Shown: in pieces, positions 25,822-35,482 of the stretch
Position numbering within the stretch: position 1 is the stretch's first letter
Layout of the letters: every line of letters begins with the position of its first letter
Assembly: GCF_040548735.1 (NCBI RefSeq)
Contig: NZ_JBEPSD010000001.1
Span: 620,001-684,000, forward strand
Length of the DNA stretch: 64,000 bases
Source of the DNA: Rhodanobacter soli
Lineage (GTDB): Bacteria; Pseudomonadota; Gammaproteobacteria; Xanthomonadales; Rhodanobacteraceae
Reading direction: 5' to 3'
Notes under the pieces: model-generated
The model's database searches: none
Told to the model about the DNA's origin: nothing
What the model saw: the letters and a program-made list of their open reading frames with translations, nothing else
Position numbers and translations under genes: made by a program

Positions 25822-26307
25822 TCAGTGCTCTGCACTGCCTGGCGCGTGGGCGTGGCCGTGGGCGATCTCTTCCTCGGTGGCGTCGCGCACTTCGCCGAGG
25901 GCCACGTCGAAGTGCAGGGTCTTGCCGGCCATCGGGTGGTTCAGGTCCACGTCGATCGCGCTCATGCCGACCTTGTGCACGGTCACCGCGCGCTGGCCGC
26001 CCTGCTTCAGCTGCAGCACGGTGGTCATGCCGGGCTTGAGCCGGTTCGCCTGCGGGAAATACTTCTTCGACATGCGCTGGATCTGGCCTTCCTCGCGCTC
26101 GCCGTAGCCATCGGCCGGCGCCACGTCCACGCTCAGCGTCTCGCCGGCCTCGTGGCCTTCCAGCGCCGCTTCCAGGCCCGGGATCAGCTGGCCGTGGCCA
26201 AGCAGGATCCACAGCTGCTCGTCGCGATCGTGCGAGCTCTCAACCTTTTCGCCATCCACCGTCAGCGTGTAGTGGATTGCGATGACCTTGTCCTTGCCAG
26301 CCTTCAT
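25822..26307 (-). CDS. slyD: FKBP-type peptidyl-prolyl isomerase, SlyD-like
   Basis: A 161-residue cis-trans prolyl isomerase and chaperone. It has the split FKBP domain (VIAIHYTLTVDGEKVESSHD, GHGQLIPGLEAALEGH) with the insert-in-flap chaperone domain and the ending DLNHPMAGKTLHFDVAL shared by SlyD and SlpA. The C-terminal tail is short with only three spaced His (AHGHAHAPGSAEH) rather than the long metal-binding tail of E. coli SlyD, so nickel handling would be reduced. The ATG giving MKAGKDKV is used. Confidence 0.92.
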   Translation of the reverse strand: MKAGKDKVIAIHYTLTVDGEKVESSHDRDEQLWILLGHGQLIPGLEAALEGHEAGETLSVDVAPADGYGEREEGQIQRMSKKYFPQANRLKPGMTTVLQLKQGGQRAVTVHKVGMSAIDVDLNHPMAGKTLHFDVALGEVRDATEEEIAHGHAHAPGSAEH

Positions 26308-26360
26308 TGCCTGTCTCGTCGGTGGGATCAAACGGCGGATTCTAGCAGTAGCCCGACAGG

Positions 26361-27593
26361 CTAGGACTCGCGATGGCCGAAGCCCACGCCACGCGCCTCC
26401 GGCCCCAGCCACAGCAGCAACGCCAGCAGCAGCGCCACCAGCACCATCCACAGCGCCATCGCGAACGCGAAATCGCCGCCGTGCCGCTGCGCCAGCCAGG
26501 TTTGCGCGGTGGCGGTGACCGCCGCCAGCAGGTTGCCCATCTGGTAGGCAAACCCCGGCAAGGTGCCGCGCACCGCGGCCGGCGACAACTCGTTCAGATG
26601 CGTCGGCACCACGCCCCAGGCGCCCTGCACCATCACCTGGATCAGGAACGCGCCCAACCCCAGCAGGATCAGCGAGCCGCCGTACATCCACAGCGGAATC
26701 ACCGGTATCGCCAGCAGCGCGGCGATCATCATCGCCTTGCGCCGGCCGATGCGCTCGGACAAGGCACCGAAGTACAGGCCGCCCACCAGCGCACCGAGAT
26801 TCAGCAATGCCACCAGCACGAAGGCCACGGCAGAGCCGGTGGGCAAGTGCAGGTTCACCTCCTCGAAGGTGTGGTACATGTCCTGCGAGCCGTGGCTGAA
26901 CATGTTGAACGCCATCATCAGCAGCATCAGGTAGATCGCCAGCTTCCAGTGCCCGCGCATGGCCTCGAACAGACCGGGCCGCTTCGCCGCCTGCGCGCCT
27001 TCCTTCCAGACCGCCGACTCCGGCACCTTGCGGCGGATGTACAGCACCAGCAAGGCCGGGATCGCGCCGACCACGAACAGGCCACGCCAGCCGATGTGGT
27101 CGACCAGCAGCCAATTCGCCAGCGCGGCGAGGAAGAAGCCGCACGGGTAGCCGCTTTGCAGCAAGCCCGACACCGCGCCGCGGGCTTTCGCCGGTATCGA
27201 CTCCATCGCCAGCGACGCGCCGATACCCCATTCGCCGCCCATCGCGACGCCGAACAAAAAACGCAGCACCAGCAATGCGGTCAGCGACGAGGCAAATGCC
27301 GTGGCGCATTCGAACAACGAGAACAGGATCACGTCGAGCATCAGGATCGGCCGCCGCCCGAAGCGATCGGCCAGCCGCCCGAACAGCAGCGCACCCAAGG
27401 GCCGCGCCGCCAGGGTCAGGAACAGCGCGTAGGTGATCTGCGCCGTACCCACGTCGAACTCCTTCGCCACCGTGACGATGACGAAGGTCAGCAGGAAATA
27501 GTCGAACGCATCCAGTGTCCAGCCCAGGAAACTGGCCAGCACCGTGTGCCGCTGGACAGTATCGAGTTCACGCAAGGGTGCAAGCAGCGACAT
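26361..27593 (-). CDS. MFS transporter, sialate/carboxylate:H+ symporter-like
   Basis: A 410-residue, twelve-helix major facilitator carrier of the inner membrane. The signature GRLADRFGRRPILM lies in the loop after helix 2, and FLFGVAMGGEWGIGASLAMESIP is typical of the NanT/JEN-type sialic acid and monocarboxylate branch. ATG at 27593 has GGAGAG upstream. It is divergent from the methyltransferase gene. A carboxylic acid is the most likely substrate, but no linked catabolic gene proves it. Confidence 0.88.
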   Translation of the reverse strand: MSLLAPLRELDTVQRHTVLASFLGWTLDAFDYFLLTFVIVTVAKEFDVGTAQITYALFLTLAARPLGALLFGRLADRFGRRPILMLDVILFSLFECATAFASSLTALLVLRFLFGVAMGGEWGIGASLAMESIPAKARGAVSGLLQSGYPCGFFLAALANWLLVDHIGWRGLFVVGAIPALLVLYIRRKVPESAVWKEGAQAAKRPGLFEAMRGHWKLAIYLMLLMMAFNMFSHGSQDMYHTFEEVNLHLPTGSAVAFVLVALLNLGALVGGLYFGALSERIGRRKAMMIAALLAIPVIPLWMYGGSLILLGLGAFLIQVMVQGAWGVVPTHLNELSPAAVRGTLPGFAYQMGNLLAAVTATAQTWLAQRHGGDFAFAMALWMVLVALLLALLLWLGPEARGVGFGHRES

Positions 27594-27698
27594 TGGTCTC
27601 TCCTCGAACGGAACTTCACGCACACGGCGCGCCGGCGACGATGGTACTCGTGCACCCAATGGCCTAGGCTGCCGCCATCGACGAAAACCGGGATCCGG

Positions 27699-28355
27699 AT
27701 GGACCGCCGCAGCCGCCAGCGCATCGCCCACCTGTACGACAACCACCTGCAACGCGGCTACGTCCGGGGCAAGCTGGCCGGCGACCCGGTCTATGCGGCC
27801 ACTGCCACGCTGGTCGCCGGCACGGCGCTGCCCCTGCTCGACATCGGCTGCGGCATCGGCCTGCTCGGGCTGTACCTGCACGCGCTGGGCCATGCCCGGC
27901 CCTACCTCGGCGTGGATCACGACGCGCGCAAGATCGCCGCCGGGCAACAGGCCGTGCAGCGCGCCGGACTCGGTGCGCTGATGAGCCTGCGGCATGCCGA
28001 CGTGGCCGAACTGCCACCGACGCATGGCCATGTCGCGCTGCTCGACGTACTGCACTACCTGCCCGCCGAACGCCAGCCCACCCTGCTGCAGGAAGCTGCC
28101 CGGCACCTGGCTCCCGATGGCTGCCTGATCATCCGCAACGTGCTGCGCGAGCCGAACTGGCGCTTCCACGCCACGCGCGTCGAGGAGTTTTTCCTGCGCA
28201 CCTCCGGCTGGATTCCCGGCGGCGCGCAACACTATCCGAGCGCCGGCGAATTGCGCGCGCCGCTGCAGGATGCCGGGCTCCGCGTGCACATCGAACCGCT
28301 GCGCGGACGCACGCCGTTCAACAGTTACCTGATCGTGGCGCGGCCGCATCGCTGA
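27699..28355 (+). CDS. Class I SAM-dependent methyltransferase
   Basis: A 218-residue protein with motif I LLDIGCGIGLLGLYLHALG, acidic loop GVDHD, and LLDVLHYLP as motif IV. An N-terminal basic helix (MDRRSRQRIAHLYDNH) precedes the fold. The acceptor is unknown. The start is the ATG at 27699, with GGATCCGG just before it. It is divergent from the MFS gene, with 105 bp for both promoters. Confidence 0.85.
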   Translation: MDRRSRQRIAHLYDNHLQRGYVRGKLAGDPVYAATATLVAGTALPLLDIGCGIGLLGLYLHALGHARPYLGVDHDARKIAAGQQAVQRAGLGALMSLRHADVAELPPTHGHVALLDVLHYLPAERQPTLLQEAARHLAPDGCLIIRNVLREPNWRFHATRVEEFFLRTSGWIPGGAQHYPSAGELRAPLQDAGLRVHIEPLRGRTPFNSYLIVARPHR

Positions 28356-28418
28356 GACGATCGCGGCACGCCGTTCAGCTTGATCCCACGCAGACGCGCG
28401 CGGCGATGACGGATCGGC

Positions 28419-28424
28419 TATACT
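28419..28424 (+). promoter_or_regulatory. rhlE: Candidate -10 box of rhlE
   Basis: TATACT lies about 100 bases before the rhlE start codon, so the transcript would have an approximately 95-nt leader that includes the hairpin at 28497-28522. No strong -35 is visible. Confidence 0.5.
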
Positions 28425-28493
28425 CCGCCACACATTCGTCCCCACGAGTGCTGCGACACACCGTCGCCCCTTCCCCTTAGTCTGCAACACGGT

Positions 28494-28535
28494 ATGAACA
28501 CTCCGGGTTGCTCAGGAGTGTTACATGTCTTTTGA
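28494..28535 (+). promoter_or_regulatory. rhlE leader hairpin masking the ribosome site, overlapped by a 13-codon upstream frame
   Basis: AACACTCC (28497-28504) pairs perfectly with GGAGTGTT (28515-28522); the right arm contains the GGAG that serves the rhlE ATG at 28525. An ATG at 28494 opens a 13-codon frame ([13 protein letters not shown]) that runs through the hairpin and ends at 28535, overlapping the rhlE start. Either translation of this frame or temperature or helicase activity could open the site. Confidence 0.55.
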
Positions 28536-29850
28536 TTCGCTGGGCCTTGCGCCCGCGTTGCTGCGCGCGCTTGCCGATTACGGCTACACGCAGCCCACCC
28601 CGATCCAGTCCGCCGCCATTCCGCCCGCACTGGAAGGTCACGACCTGCTCGCCGCCGCCCAGACCGGCACCGGCAAGACCGCCGCGTTCGCGCTGCCGTT
28701 GCTGCAGAAGCTGTCGACCAGCGGGCAGACCATGACCCGCCGCCCGCGCGCACTGGTGCTGACCCCGACCCGCGAGCTGGCTGCCCAGGTGCATGAAAAC
28801 CTGCGCGACTACGGCAAGCACGTCAATGTCAGCGCCACCACCATCTTCGGCGGCGTCAGCATGGGCCCGCAGATCAACGCGCTGCGCCGCGGCGTGGACG
28901 TCGTCATCGCCACCCCCGGCCGGTTGATGGACCACATGCAGCAGCGCACGCTGGACCTATCCGCGGTGGAAACGCTGGTGCTGGACGAAGCCGACCGCAT
29001 GCTCGACATGGGCTTCCTACCGGCACTGAAGCGCATCCTCGTCGCGCTGCCGAAGAAGCGCCAGACCCTGCTGTTCTCGGCCACCTTCGCGCCGGCGATC
29101 AAGGCGCTGGCGATGGACTTCATGCACAACCCTCGCGAGATCTCGGTCTCCGCGCCGAACACCGTGACGACCCTGGTCAGCCACCAGGTGCATCCGGTCG
29201 ACGCTTCGCGCAAGCGCGACCTGCTGCTGCACCTGCTGTCGGCCGACAGCCGCCGGCAGTCGCTGGTGTTCAGCCGCACCAAGCACGGTGCCGACAAACT
29301 GGTCACCTACCTCAACGCGTCGGGCCTGCGCAGCGCCGCGATCCACGGCAACAAGAGCCAGAACGCGCGTACCCGCGCCCTCAGCGATTTCAAGAGCGGC
29401 CGCGTCACCGTGCTGGTGGCCACCGACATCGCCGCGCGCGGCATCGACATCGAACAGCTGCCGATCGTGATCAACTTCGACCTGCCATCGGTAGCCGAAG
29501 ACTACGTGCACCGCATCGGCCGCACCGGTCGCGCCGGCATGGAAGGTCTCGCCGTCTCGCTGGTCAGCCACGACGAGTCCGGCCTGCTGTTCGACATCCG
29601 CAAGCTGCTGAAGCAGGACATCGCAATCACGCCGATCACCGGTTACGAGCCATCCGCCCCGCTGCGCGTGGATGCCGGTGCACCGCGTCCGAAGCAAGGC
29701 GGCGGCGGTCAGCGCCAGCCGCGTGCGCCGCGACAGGGCAAGACCGCCGGCGCGGCACGGCCGAACGGTTATGCGCCGCAGGGCCGCAGCGATCATGCCG
29801 CCGGCAACCAGCGCCGCCGTTCGAACCATCGTCCGGCCGCCAAGGCCTGA
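28525..29850 (+). CDS. rhlE: ATP-dependent DEAD-box RNA helicase RhlE
   Basis: A 441-residue RNA helicase acting in ribosome maturation and RNA decay. Q motif (GYTQPTPIQ), motif [13 protein letters not shown] in [17 protein letters not shown] in LFSATF, and motif [12 protein letters not shown] are intact. The N-terminus [16 protein letters not shown] is RhlE-like. After residue about 380 a basic, Gly/Gln/Arg-rich tail probably binds RNA. The leader carries an SD-masking hairpin, which suggests autoregulated or cold-inducible translation. Confidence 0.94.
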   Translation: MSFDSLGLAPALLRALADYGYTQPTPIQSAAIPPALEGHDLLAAAQTGTGKTAAFALPLLQKLSTSGQTMTRRPRALVLTPTRELAAQVHENLRDYGKHVNVSATTIFGGVSMGPQINALRRGVDVVIATPGRLMDHMQQRTLDLSAVETLVLDEADRMLDMGFLPALKRILVALPKKRQTLLFSATFAPAIKALAMDFMHNPREISVSAPNTVTTLVSHQVHPVDASRKRDLLLHLLSADSRRQSLVFSRTKHGADKLVTYLNASGLRSAAIHGNKSQNARTRALSDFKSGRVTVLVATDIAARGIDIEQLPIVINFDLPSVAEDYVHRIGRTGRAGMEGLAVSLVSHDESGLLFDIRKLLKQDIAITPITGYEPSAPLRVDAGAPRPKQGGGGQRQPRAPRQGKTAGAARPNGYAPQGRSDHAAGNQRRRSNHRPAAKA

Positions 29851-29874
29851 GCAAGACAAGCTTGAGTGACACTG

Positions 29875-29907
29875 AACGTGGCGGCCTGATGGCCGCCACG
29901 TTCGTTT
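29875..29907. terminator. Intrinsic terminator of rhlE
   Basis: A perfect 12-bp stem AACGTGGCGGCC/GGCCGCCACGTT with a TGAT loop is followed by CGTTTT, 24 bp after the rhlE stop and just before the convergent rimJ end. Confidence 0.9.
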
Positions 29908-29925
29908 TGAAAGGCCACGGATCGC

Positions 29926-30480
29926 TCAATCGCCGGTGCGGATTTTCGCCGTGAGTACGTGGTCCTCCCAGCGTCCCGCAATTCGCAAATACTCCCGCGC
30001 ATAACCTTCACGCTCGAAGCCAAGCCGCTCCAGCAACCGCGCGCTGCGCTCGTTGCGCGGCAGGTAATTCGCCATCACGCGATGCAGGCCCAGCTCACCG
30101 AACGCCCATGCCAGCCCGGCTTCCAGTGCTTCGTGCATCAGTCCCAGCCCCTGCAGGCCAGCGCTGACGCTGTAGCCGAGCAGGCATGCCTGGAACGGTC
30201 CGCGCACTACGTTGGACAGGGTGAAGCTGGCGAGGACATCCTCACCGTCCGGGCTGAACACGATGAGCGGATAGCCACGATCGAGACGCGCAGCCGCCTG
30301 TCCATCCGCAATCGCCTGCGCGCAATGTTCCAGCGTGTAGTAACTGTCCTCGCGCAAGGGTTCCCACGGCGCCAGATGAGCGCGATTGTCCACGCGGAAG
30401 CGCAGCAATTTCGGCGCATCGGAAGGTTCGGGCAAACGGATGCGGGTACGCGCAGTCTGCAGCACTGCCGACACGCTCAT
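29926..30480 (-). CDS. rimJ: GNAT N-acetyltransferase, RimJ-like
   Basis: A 184-residue acetyltransferase resembling RimJ, which acetylates the N-terminal alanine of ribosomal protein uS5. The C-terminal run HRVMANYLPRNERSARLLER and GFEREGYAREYLRI with WEDHVLT closely follows E. coli RimJ; acetyl-CoA binding is at LQGLGLMHEAL. The ATG overlaps the fghA stop (ATGA), so it is translated with fghA even though no functional link is known. Other RimI/RimL-like targets cannot be excluded. Confidence 0.85.
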   Translation of the reverse strand: MSVSAVLQTARTRIRLPEPSDAPKLLRFRVDNRAHLAPWEPLREDSYYTLEHCAQAIADGQAAARLDRGYPLIVFSPDGEDVLASFTLSNVVRGPFQACLLGYSVSAGLQGLGLMHEALEAGLAWAFGELGLHRVMANYLPRNERSARLLERLGFEREGYAREYLRIAGRWEDHVLTAKIRTGD

Positions 30481-31325
30481 GACAGCCCCAATGCCGCCGC
30501 GTGATGGCGCAGGTGATCGTCGATGAAGCTGGTGATGAACCAGTAGCTGTGGTCGTAGCCGGCATGCCGGCGCAGCAGCAGCGGCTGCCCCGCCTCGGCG
30601 CAGGCCTGGTCGAACAATTCGGGTTTCAACTGGGCTTCGAGGAACGGGTCGGCCTCGCCCTGGTCGATCAGGATCGTGCCGCCGAAGGTCTGCCGCCGCA
30701 CCAGTTCGCAGGCATCGTAGTCGGCCCAGGCCGCTGGGTCGTCGCCGAGATAACGCGGCAGCGCCTTCCTGCCCCACGGCACCTGGCTGGGCGCCACGAT
30801 CGGCGCGAACGCCGACACCGAGCGGTAGCGTTGCGGGTATTTCAGGGCGAGGGTCAACGCGCCATGGCCGCCCATCGAGTGGCCGCAGAGGCCGCTGAGT
30901 GCCGTGTCCACCGGAAACTGCGCGGCGATCAGCGCGGGCAATTCGTCCGCCACATAGCGCTGCATGCGGAAATGCGTCGACCACGGCGCCGCCGTGGCGT
31001 CGACGTAGAAGCCCGCGCCTTCGCCGAACTCCCAGTCGCCGGTGGCGCCGTCGATGCCGGTGCCGCGCGGGCTGGTGTCGGGCATCACCAGCACCAGGCC
31101 CAGCTCGGCTGCCAGCCGCTGCGCGCCCGCCTTGATCGTGGCGGTTTCCTCGGTACAGGTCAGCCCGGCCAGGAAATACAGCACCGGGCACAGCTGCCGG
31201 GTGGCCTGCGGCGGCTGGTAGACGGCAAAGCGCATGGGGCCGGCGCAGGCCTCCGAGTGGTGGCGGTAGACGCCCTGGACGCCGCCGTGCAGGCGCTGTT
31301 CGGAGATCGTTTCGAGCATGCCCAT
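30477..31325 (-). CDS. fghA: S-formylglutathione hydrolase
   Basis: A 282-residue alpha/beta hydrolase that releases formate and glutathione from S-formylglutathione in formaldehyde detoxification. The nucleophile elbow is GHSMGGHGALTLALKYP; the acid and base lie in LIDQGEADPFL and AGYDHSYWF. CTEETATIKAGAQRLAAELG is the family oxyanion region. The usual partner, glutathione-dependent alcohol dehydrogenase, is not adjacent. Start at 31325 (MGML) or 31319 (MLET) is uncertain. Confidence 0.95.
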   Translation of the reverse strand: MGMLETISEQRLHGGVQGVYRHHSEACAGPMRFAVYQPPQATRQLCPVLYFLAGLTCTEETATIKAGAQRLAAELGLVLVMPDTSPRGTGIDGATGDWEFGEGAGFYVDATAAPWSTHFRMQRYVADELPALIAAQFPVDTALSGLCGHSMGGHGALTLALKYPQRYRSVSAFAPIVAPSQVPWGRKALPRYLGDDPAAWADYDACELVRRQTFGGTILIDQGEADPFLEAQLKPELFDQACAEAGQPLLLRRHAGYDHSYWFITSFIDDHLRHHAAALGLS

Positions 31326-31481
31326 CGTGGTCCTCGGCCCTTTGGCAAGGCAGCGCGAAGGATAACCGCACGGCCAGCACTTTCGCGTTCAGCAAGAACT
31401 GCCACGCGCAAGCGTGGAGACTGGTAGAATGCACGATCTGCGCGTCGCATTCCCGGCGCTGCCTTCTGTTCCGAGGTTCCC

Positions 31482-33326
31482 ATGTCATCCCCCGTCTCCG
31501 ACCACGCCCCGGTTCCGTCCGGTTTTGGCGCACTCGCGCTGCATCCCGACGTTCTGCGCGTACTGGCCGATGTCGGCTACGAATCGCCCTCGCCGATCCA
31601 GGCCGCCACCATCCCGCCGCTGCTGGAGGGCCGCGACGTGCTGGGCCAGGCACAGACCGGCACCGGCAAGACCGCCGCGTTCGCACTGCCGATCCTGTCG
31701 CGGATCAGCCCGCGCGCCGGCAAGCCGCAGGCGCTGGTGCTGGCGCCCACGCGCGAACTGGCGATCCAGGTGGCCGAGGCGTTCCAGCGCTACGCCGCGC
31801 ACATCCCCGGCTTCCAGGTGCTGCCGATCTACGGCGGCCAGAGCTACGGCCCGCAGCTGCACTCGCTGAAGCGCGGCGTGCACGTCGTGGTCGGCACGCC
31901 CGGCCGCGTGATCGATCACCTGGACAAGGGCACGCTGGATCTGTCCGAACTGAAGTACCTGGTGTTGGACGAGGCCGACGAGATGCTTCGCATGGGCTTC
32001 ATCGACGACGTCGAGAAGGTGCTGCAGGCGACTCCGCCGCAGCGCCAGGTCGCGCTGTTCTCGGCGACCATGCCCACGGTGATCCGCAAGATCGCGCAGC
32101 GGCACCTGAAGGATCCGGTCGAGGTCATCATCAAGTCCTCCGCCGCCACCACGCCGAACATCCACCAGCGCTACTGGTTCGTCAGCGGCATGCACAAGCT
32201 CGATGCGATGACACGCATCCTGGAAGCCGAACCGTTCGACGCGATGATCATCTTCGCGCGCACCAAGCAAGCCACCGACGAACTGGCCGGCAAGCTGCAG
32301 GCGCGCGGCCTGGCCGCTGCCGCGATCAACGGCGACATCGCCCAGCCGCAGCGCGAGCGGGTGATCCAGCAACTGAAGGACGGCAAGCTCGACATTCTCG
32401 TGGCTACCGACGTGGCCGCGCGCGGCCTCGACGTGGACCGGATCAGCCACGTGCTGAACTACGACATTCCGTACGACACCGAAAGCTACGTGCACCGTAT
32501 CGGCCGCACCGGTCGCGCCGGCCGCAGCGGCGAGGCGATCCTGTTCGTCAGCCCGCGCGAGCGCGGCATGCTCAACGCGATCGAGCGCGCCACCAAGCAA
32601 CCGATCGAGCAGATGCAGCTGCCGTCGGTCGAGGTGGTCAACGACGTGCGCATCGGCAAGTTCAAGCAGCGCATCAGCGACATGCTGGCGCAGGGCGACC
32701 TCGGTCAGTTCCAGCAGTTGATCGAACAGTACGAGCAGGAACACAACGTGCCGGCGGTCGAGATCGCCGCCGCGCTGGCGCGCATCGCCCAGGGCGACCA
32801 ACCGCTGCTGCTGGCGCCACCGCCGAAGCGCGAGAAGTACGAGCCGGCCGCGCGCGAACACAAACCGCGCGAGCGCGAAGGCACGCCTGCCCGTGCCCCG
32901 CGCGAACACAAGACGCACGCGCACGAGAGCGCGCCGCCGCGCGAGTTCGGCCACCGCCCGGTGCGCGCGCACGCCACCGAGGAAGGCAAGCGCACCTATC
33001 GCGTCGAGGTCGGTCACGAGCACGGCGTCAAGCCGGGCAACATCATCGGCGCGATCGCGAACGAGGCCGGCCTGGACAGCCAATTCATCGGCCGCCTCAG
33101 CATCCGCGACCATTACAGTCTGATCGACCTGCCCGACGGCATGCCGAAGGAAGTGTTCGAGCACCTGAAGAAGGTGTGGGTGGTGCAGCAGCAGTTGCGC
33201 ATCCACGAGTGGGACGGCAGCGACACCGGCACCAGCGCACCGCCGGCGCACAAGCCGGGCGGTTTCAAGAAGCCCGGCAGCTTCAAGCCACGGCCCGGCG
33301 GCGCCAAGCCGCCGCGGCGCAAGTAA
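31482..33326 (+). CDS. deaD: DEAD-box RNA helicase DeaD/CsdA
   Basis: A 614-residue cold-shock type helicase for 50S assembly and mRNA unwinding. Core motifs: [37 protein letters not shown] and [11 protein letters not shown]. After the helicase core come a basic RE-rich linker (about 440-495, many REHK repeats) and the DbpA/CsdA RRM-like domain (YRVEVGHEHGVKPGNIIGAI, IGRLSIRDHYSLIDLP), then a Gly/Pro/Lys tail. TAGAAT at 31425-31430 may be the -10. A GTCGCGCCG/CGGCGCGAC hairpin at 33336-33365 follows the stop. Confidence 0.95.
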   Translation: MSSPVSDHAPVPSGFGALALHPDVLRVLADVGYESPSPIQAATIPPLLEGRDVLGQAQTGTGKTAAFALPILSRISPRAGKPQALVLAPTRELAIQVAEAFQRYAAHIPGFQVLPIYGGQSYGPQLHSLKRGVHVVVGTPGRVIDHLDKGTLDLSELKYLVLDEADEMLRMGFIDDVEKVLQATPPQRQVALFSATMPTVIRKIAQRHLKDPVEVIIKSSAATTPNIHQRYWFVSGMHKLDAMTRILEAEPFDAMIIFARTKQATDELAGKLQARGLAAAAINGDIAQPQRERVIQQLKDGKLDILVATDVAARGLDVDRISHVLNYDIPYDTESYVHRIGRTGRAGRSGEAILFVSPRERGMLNAIERATKQPIEQMQLPSVEVVNDVRIGKFKQRISDMLAQGDLGQFQQLIEQYEQEHNVPAVEIAAALARIAQGDQPLLLAPPPKREKYEPAAREHKPREREGTPARAPREHKTHAHESAPPREFGHRPVRAHATEEGKRTYRVEVGHEHGVKPGNIIGAIANEAGLDSQFIGRLSIRDHYSLIDLPDGMPKEVFEHLKKVWVVQQQLRIHEWDGSDTGTSAPPAHKPGGFKKPGSFKPRPGGAKPPRRK

Positions 33327-33407
33327 GCGCCCTGCGTCGCGCCGCTCGATAAGCGACGGCGCGACGACGTAACATCGGCGGGATCGTCGCCGCCGCGAAC
33401 CCGCCGC

Positions 33408-35024
33408 ATGCCCAGCCCCACTGCCGAACACCGTCCGCCCAGCGGCGCCGAGCCGCGGCTCGACGGGCTCGCGCCAGCCGCCATGCGGCAAATGCAGGCG
33501 GCGGCACATGCGATCCGTGACGGTGCCGAGGCTGTCGCCATGCAGGCGCTGGATGGCGTCCTCGCGATGACGCCGGGGCATCCCGAGGCGCTACGTCTCT
33601 ACGCCATCCTGCACGCCCGCGCGCACCGCCATGCCGAAGCGAAGGCGGTACTGCAACACGCCATCGCGCAATGGCCCGACTACGTACTTGCCCATTCCGA
33701 CCTGGGCAACGTGCAGCAGGCCGCCGGCGAACTGGACGCAGCCTTCGCCAGCTGGCGGCAGGCCTGCGCACTGGCGCCGCAGGCGCCGATGCCGTGGTTC
33801 AACCTCGGCCGCAACCTGCAGTTGCATGGCGATACCGCAGCGGCGATCGAGGCCCTGCAGCACGCGCACGCGCTGGCGCCGGACTTCTTGCCCGCCTTGC
33901 TCCTGCTCGGCGATGCACTGGTGCATGCCGGCCGTTTCGACGAAGCGGATGCGCACTACCGCGCCGCGCTGGCGCTGCATCCGGCCTGCGGCGACGCCTG
34001 GCGCGGACTGGCGAACATGAAGACGCGGCCGCTGTCCGGGCACGACCGCGAGCAACTGGCGACAGCCTTGCGCCAGCCTGGATTCGGCGCCGCCGACCGC
34101 ATCGCGATGGGTTTCGCGCTGGGCAAGGTGTGCGAAGACCAGGGCCATTACGAGCAGGCCTTCGCCGCACTGAACCAGGCCAACGCCGAACTGCGCCAGC
34201 TCCATCCATGGAACGCCGACGCGTTCCATGCGCATGCCGATGCCCTGTTCGCCGCTTCGGCCCGGCTGCCGGCAGCGGCGGACCCGACCCTGGGCCGTGA
34301 AGTGATCTTCATCGTCGGCCTGCCGCGCTCCGGCTCCACCCTGTTCGAACAGATCCTCGCCGCTCATCCCGACGTCGAAGGCGCCAGCGAATTGCCGGAT
34401 CTGGAACGGGTGCTCGGCGACGAATCCACCCGCCGTCGCCAGCCGCTGCTGCAGTGGATCGCCGCGGCAACGGCCGACGACTGGCAGCGGCTCGGGCGCC
34501 GTTACCTGGAACTCACCGCGCGCTGGCGCCGGCACAAGCCGCGGCATACCGACAAGCTGCCGTCGAACTGGCTGCTCGGCGGCGTGCTCGGCGCGATGCT
34601 GCCCGGCGCGCGCATCGTCGACGCCCGGCGCGACGCACTGGAAGCGGGCTGGTCCTGCTACAAGCAGCAGTTCTACCGGTTGCCGCATTTCGCCTGCACG
34701 CTCACCGACATCGCCGCCTACATCCGCGACTACGAGCGGATCATGGGCGCGTGGCAGGCAGCCGCCCCGCAGCGCATCCGCATCCAGCGCTACGAAGCGC
34801 TGCTGGTCGAGCCGGAACGCGAGATCCGCAACTTGCTGACGTTCTGCGACCTCTCGTTCGATCCCGCCTGCCTCGACTACCACCATGCGAAACGCAGCGT
34901 GCGCACCGCCAGCGCCACCCAGGTGCGCCAGCCGCTACAACACAACACCGCGCGTGCCGATCGCTACGGCGCCCTGCTCGATCCGCTGCGTCTGGGCCTC
35001 GGCCTGCCGATGTCCGGCCGGTAG
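33408..35024 (+). CDS. TPR-repeat sulfotransferase-family protein
   Basis: A 538-residue protein with about six tetratricopeptide repeats (residues 25-240, e.g. YVLAHSDLGNVQQAAGELDA) fused to a sulfotransferase fold. The PAPS 5'-phosphosulfate loop reads FIVGLPRSGSTLFEQILAAH, and the 3'-phosphate region lies around ARRDALEAGWSCY. Bacterial members of this fusion group are common in Xanthomonadales, and their acceptors are mostly unknown; tyrosine or glycan sulfation is possible. No signal peptide. The gene is monocistronic as far as can be seen. Confidence 0.85.
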   Translation: MPSPTAEHRPPSGAEPRLDGLAPAAMRQMQAAAHAIRDGAEAVAMQALDGVLAMTPGHPEALRLYAILHARAHRHAEAKAVLQHAIAQWPDYVLAHSDLGNVQQAAGELDAAFASWRQACALAPQAPMPWFNLGRNLQLHGDTAAAIEALQHAHALAPDFLPALLLLGDALVHAGRFDEADAHYRAALALHPACGDAWRGLANMKTRPLSGHDREQLATALRQPGFGAADRIAMGFALGKVCEDQGHYEQAFAALNQANAELRQLHPWNADAFHAHADALFAASARLPAAADPTLGREVIFIVGLPRSGSTLFEQILAAHPDVEGASELPDLERVLGDESTRRRQPLLQWIAAATADDWQRLGRRYLELTARWRRHKPRHTDKLPSNWLLGGVLGAMLPGARIVDARRDALEAGWSCYKQQFYRLPHFACTLTDIAAYIRDYERIMGAWQAAAPQRIRIQRYEALLVEPEREIRNLLTFCDLSFDPACLDYHHAKRSVRTASATQVRQPLQHNTARADRYGALLDPLRLGLGLPMSGR

Positions 35025-35055
35025 AAGCCGACGCCGGTCGTTCGGCGCAGGCACC

Positions 35056-35259
35056 GTACGTGAAGCCGTTCATCGAATGGATCGAGCACAGGCTCGCCGC
35101 CAGGCACCGTTCGCCGAACGCGCACACCCCACCGACGAGCACCTGCTGCCGCTGTTCGTGGCGCTCGGCGCGGCGGGCGCAGACATCCATGCGCAGCGGA
35201 TCGACGCCGGCATCGACATGGGCTTCCTGGCCATGGATATCTATCGGTTCGCGGGATAA
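35056..35259 (+). pseudogene. Remnant of a DODA-type (4,5-DOPA) extradiol dioxygenase, C-terminal part
   Basis: Two frames together encode the end of a LigB/DODA-family dioxygenase: first YVKPFIEWIEHRLAARH, then in another frame RQAPFAERAHPTDEHLLPLF, VALGAAGADIHAQRIDAG and FLAMDIYRFAG with a stop at 35257-35259. The HPTDEHLLPLFVALGA motif is diagnostic for the family. The N-terminal two thirds are missing and a frameshift with a small deletion separates the parts, so it is decayed. Confidence 0.7.
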
Positions 35260-35482
35260 GCGGCTGCCCGCCGTCAGGCGCCGGACGGCCTCTTCACGAA
35301 AAATTCCCGGCAAAGCGCTATGACTCCGCCGTTCCGCCTGGGAGTCTGGGGGGCTCGCGATGCTGACGTCGCGTGATGGTGGAACGGCTATCGGATCCCC
35401 GTCGTGCCTGGCCGCCAAGCTGTGCAACGCCAGTCGCACGCGTCGACCCTTTCCAATGCCATTACCTCGTGGAGGGGAACCC

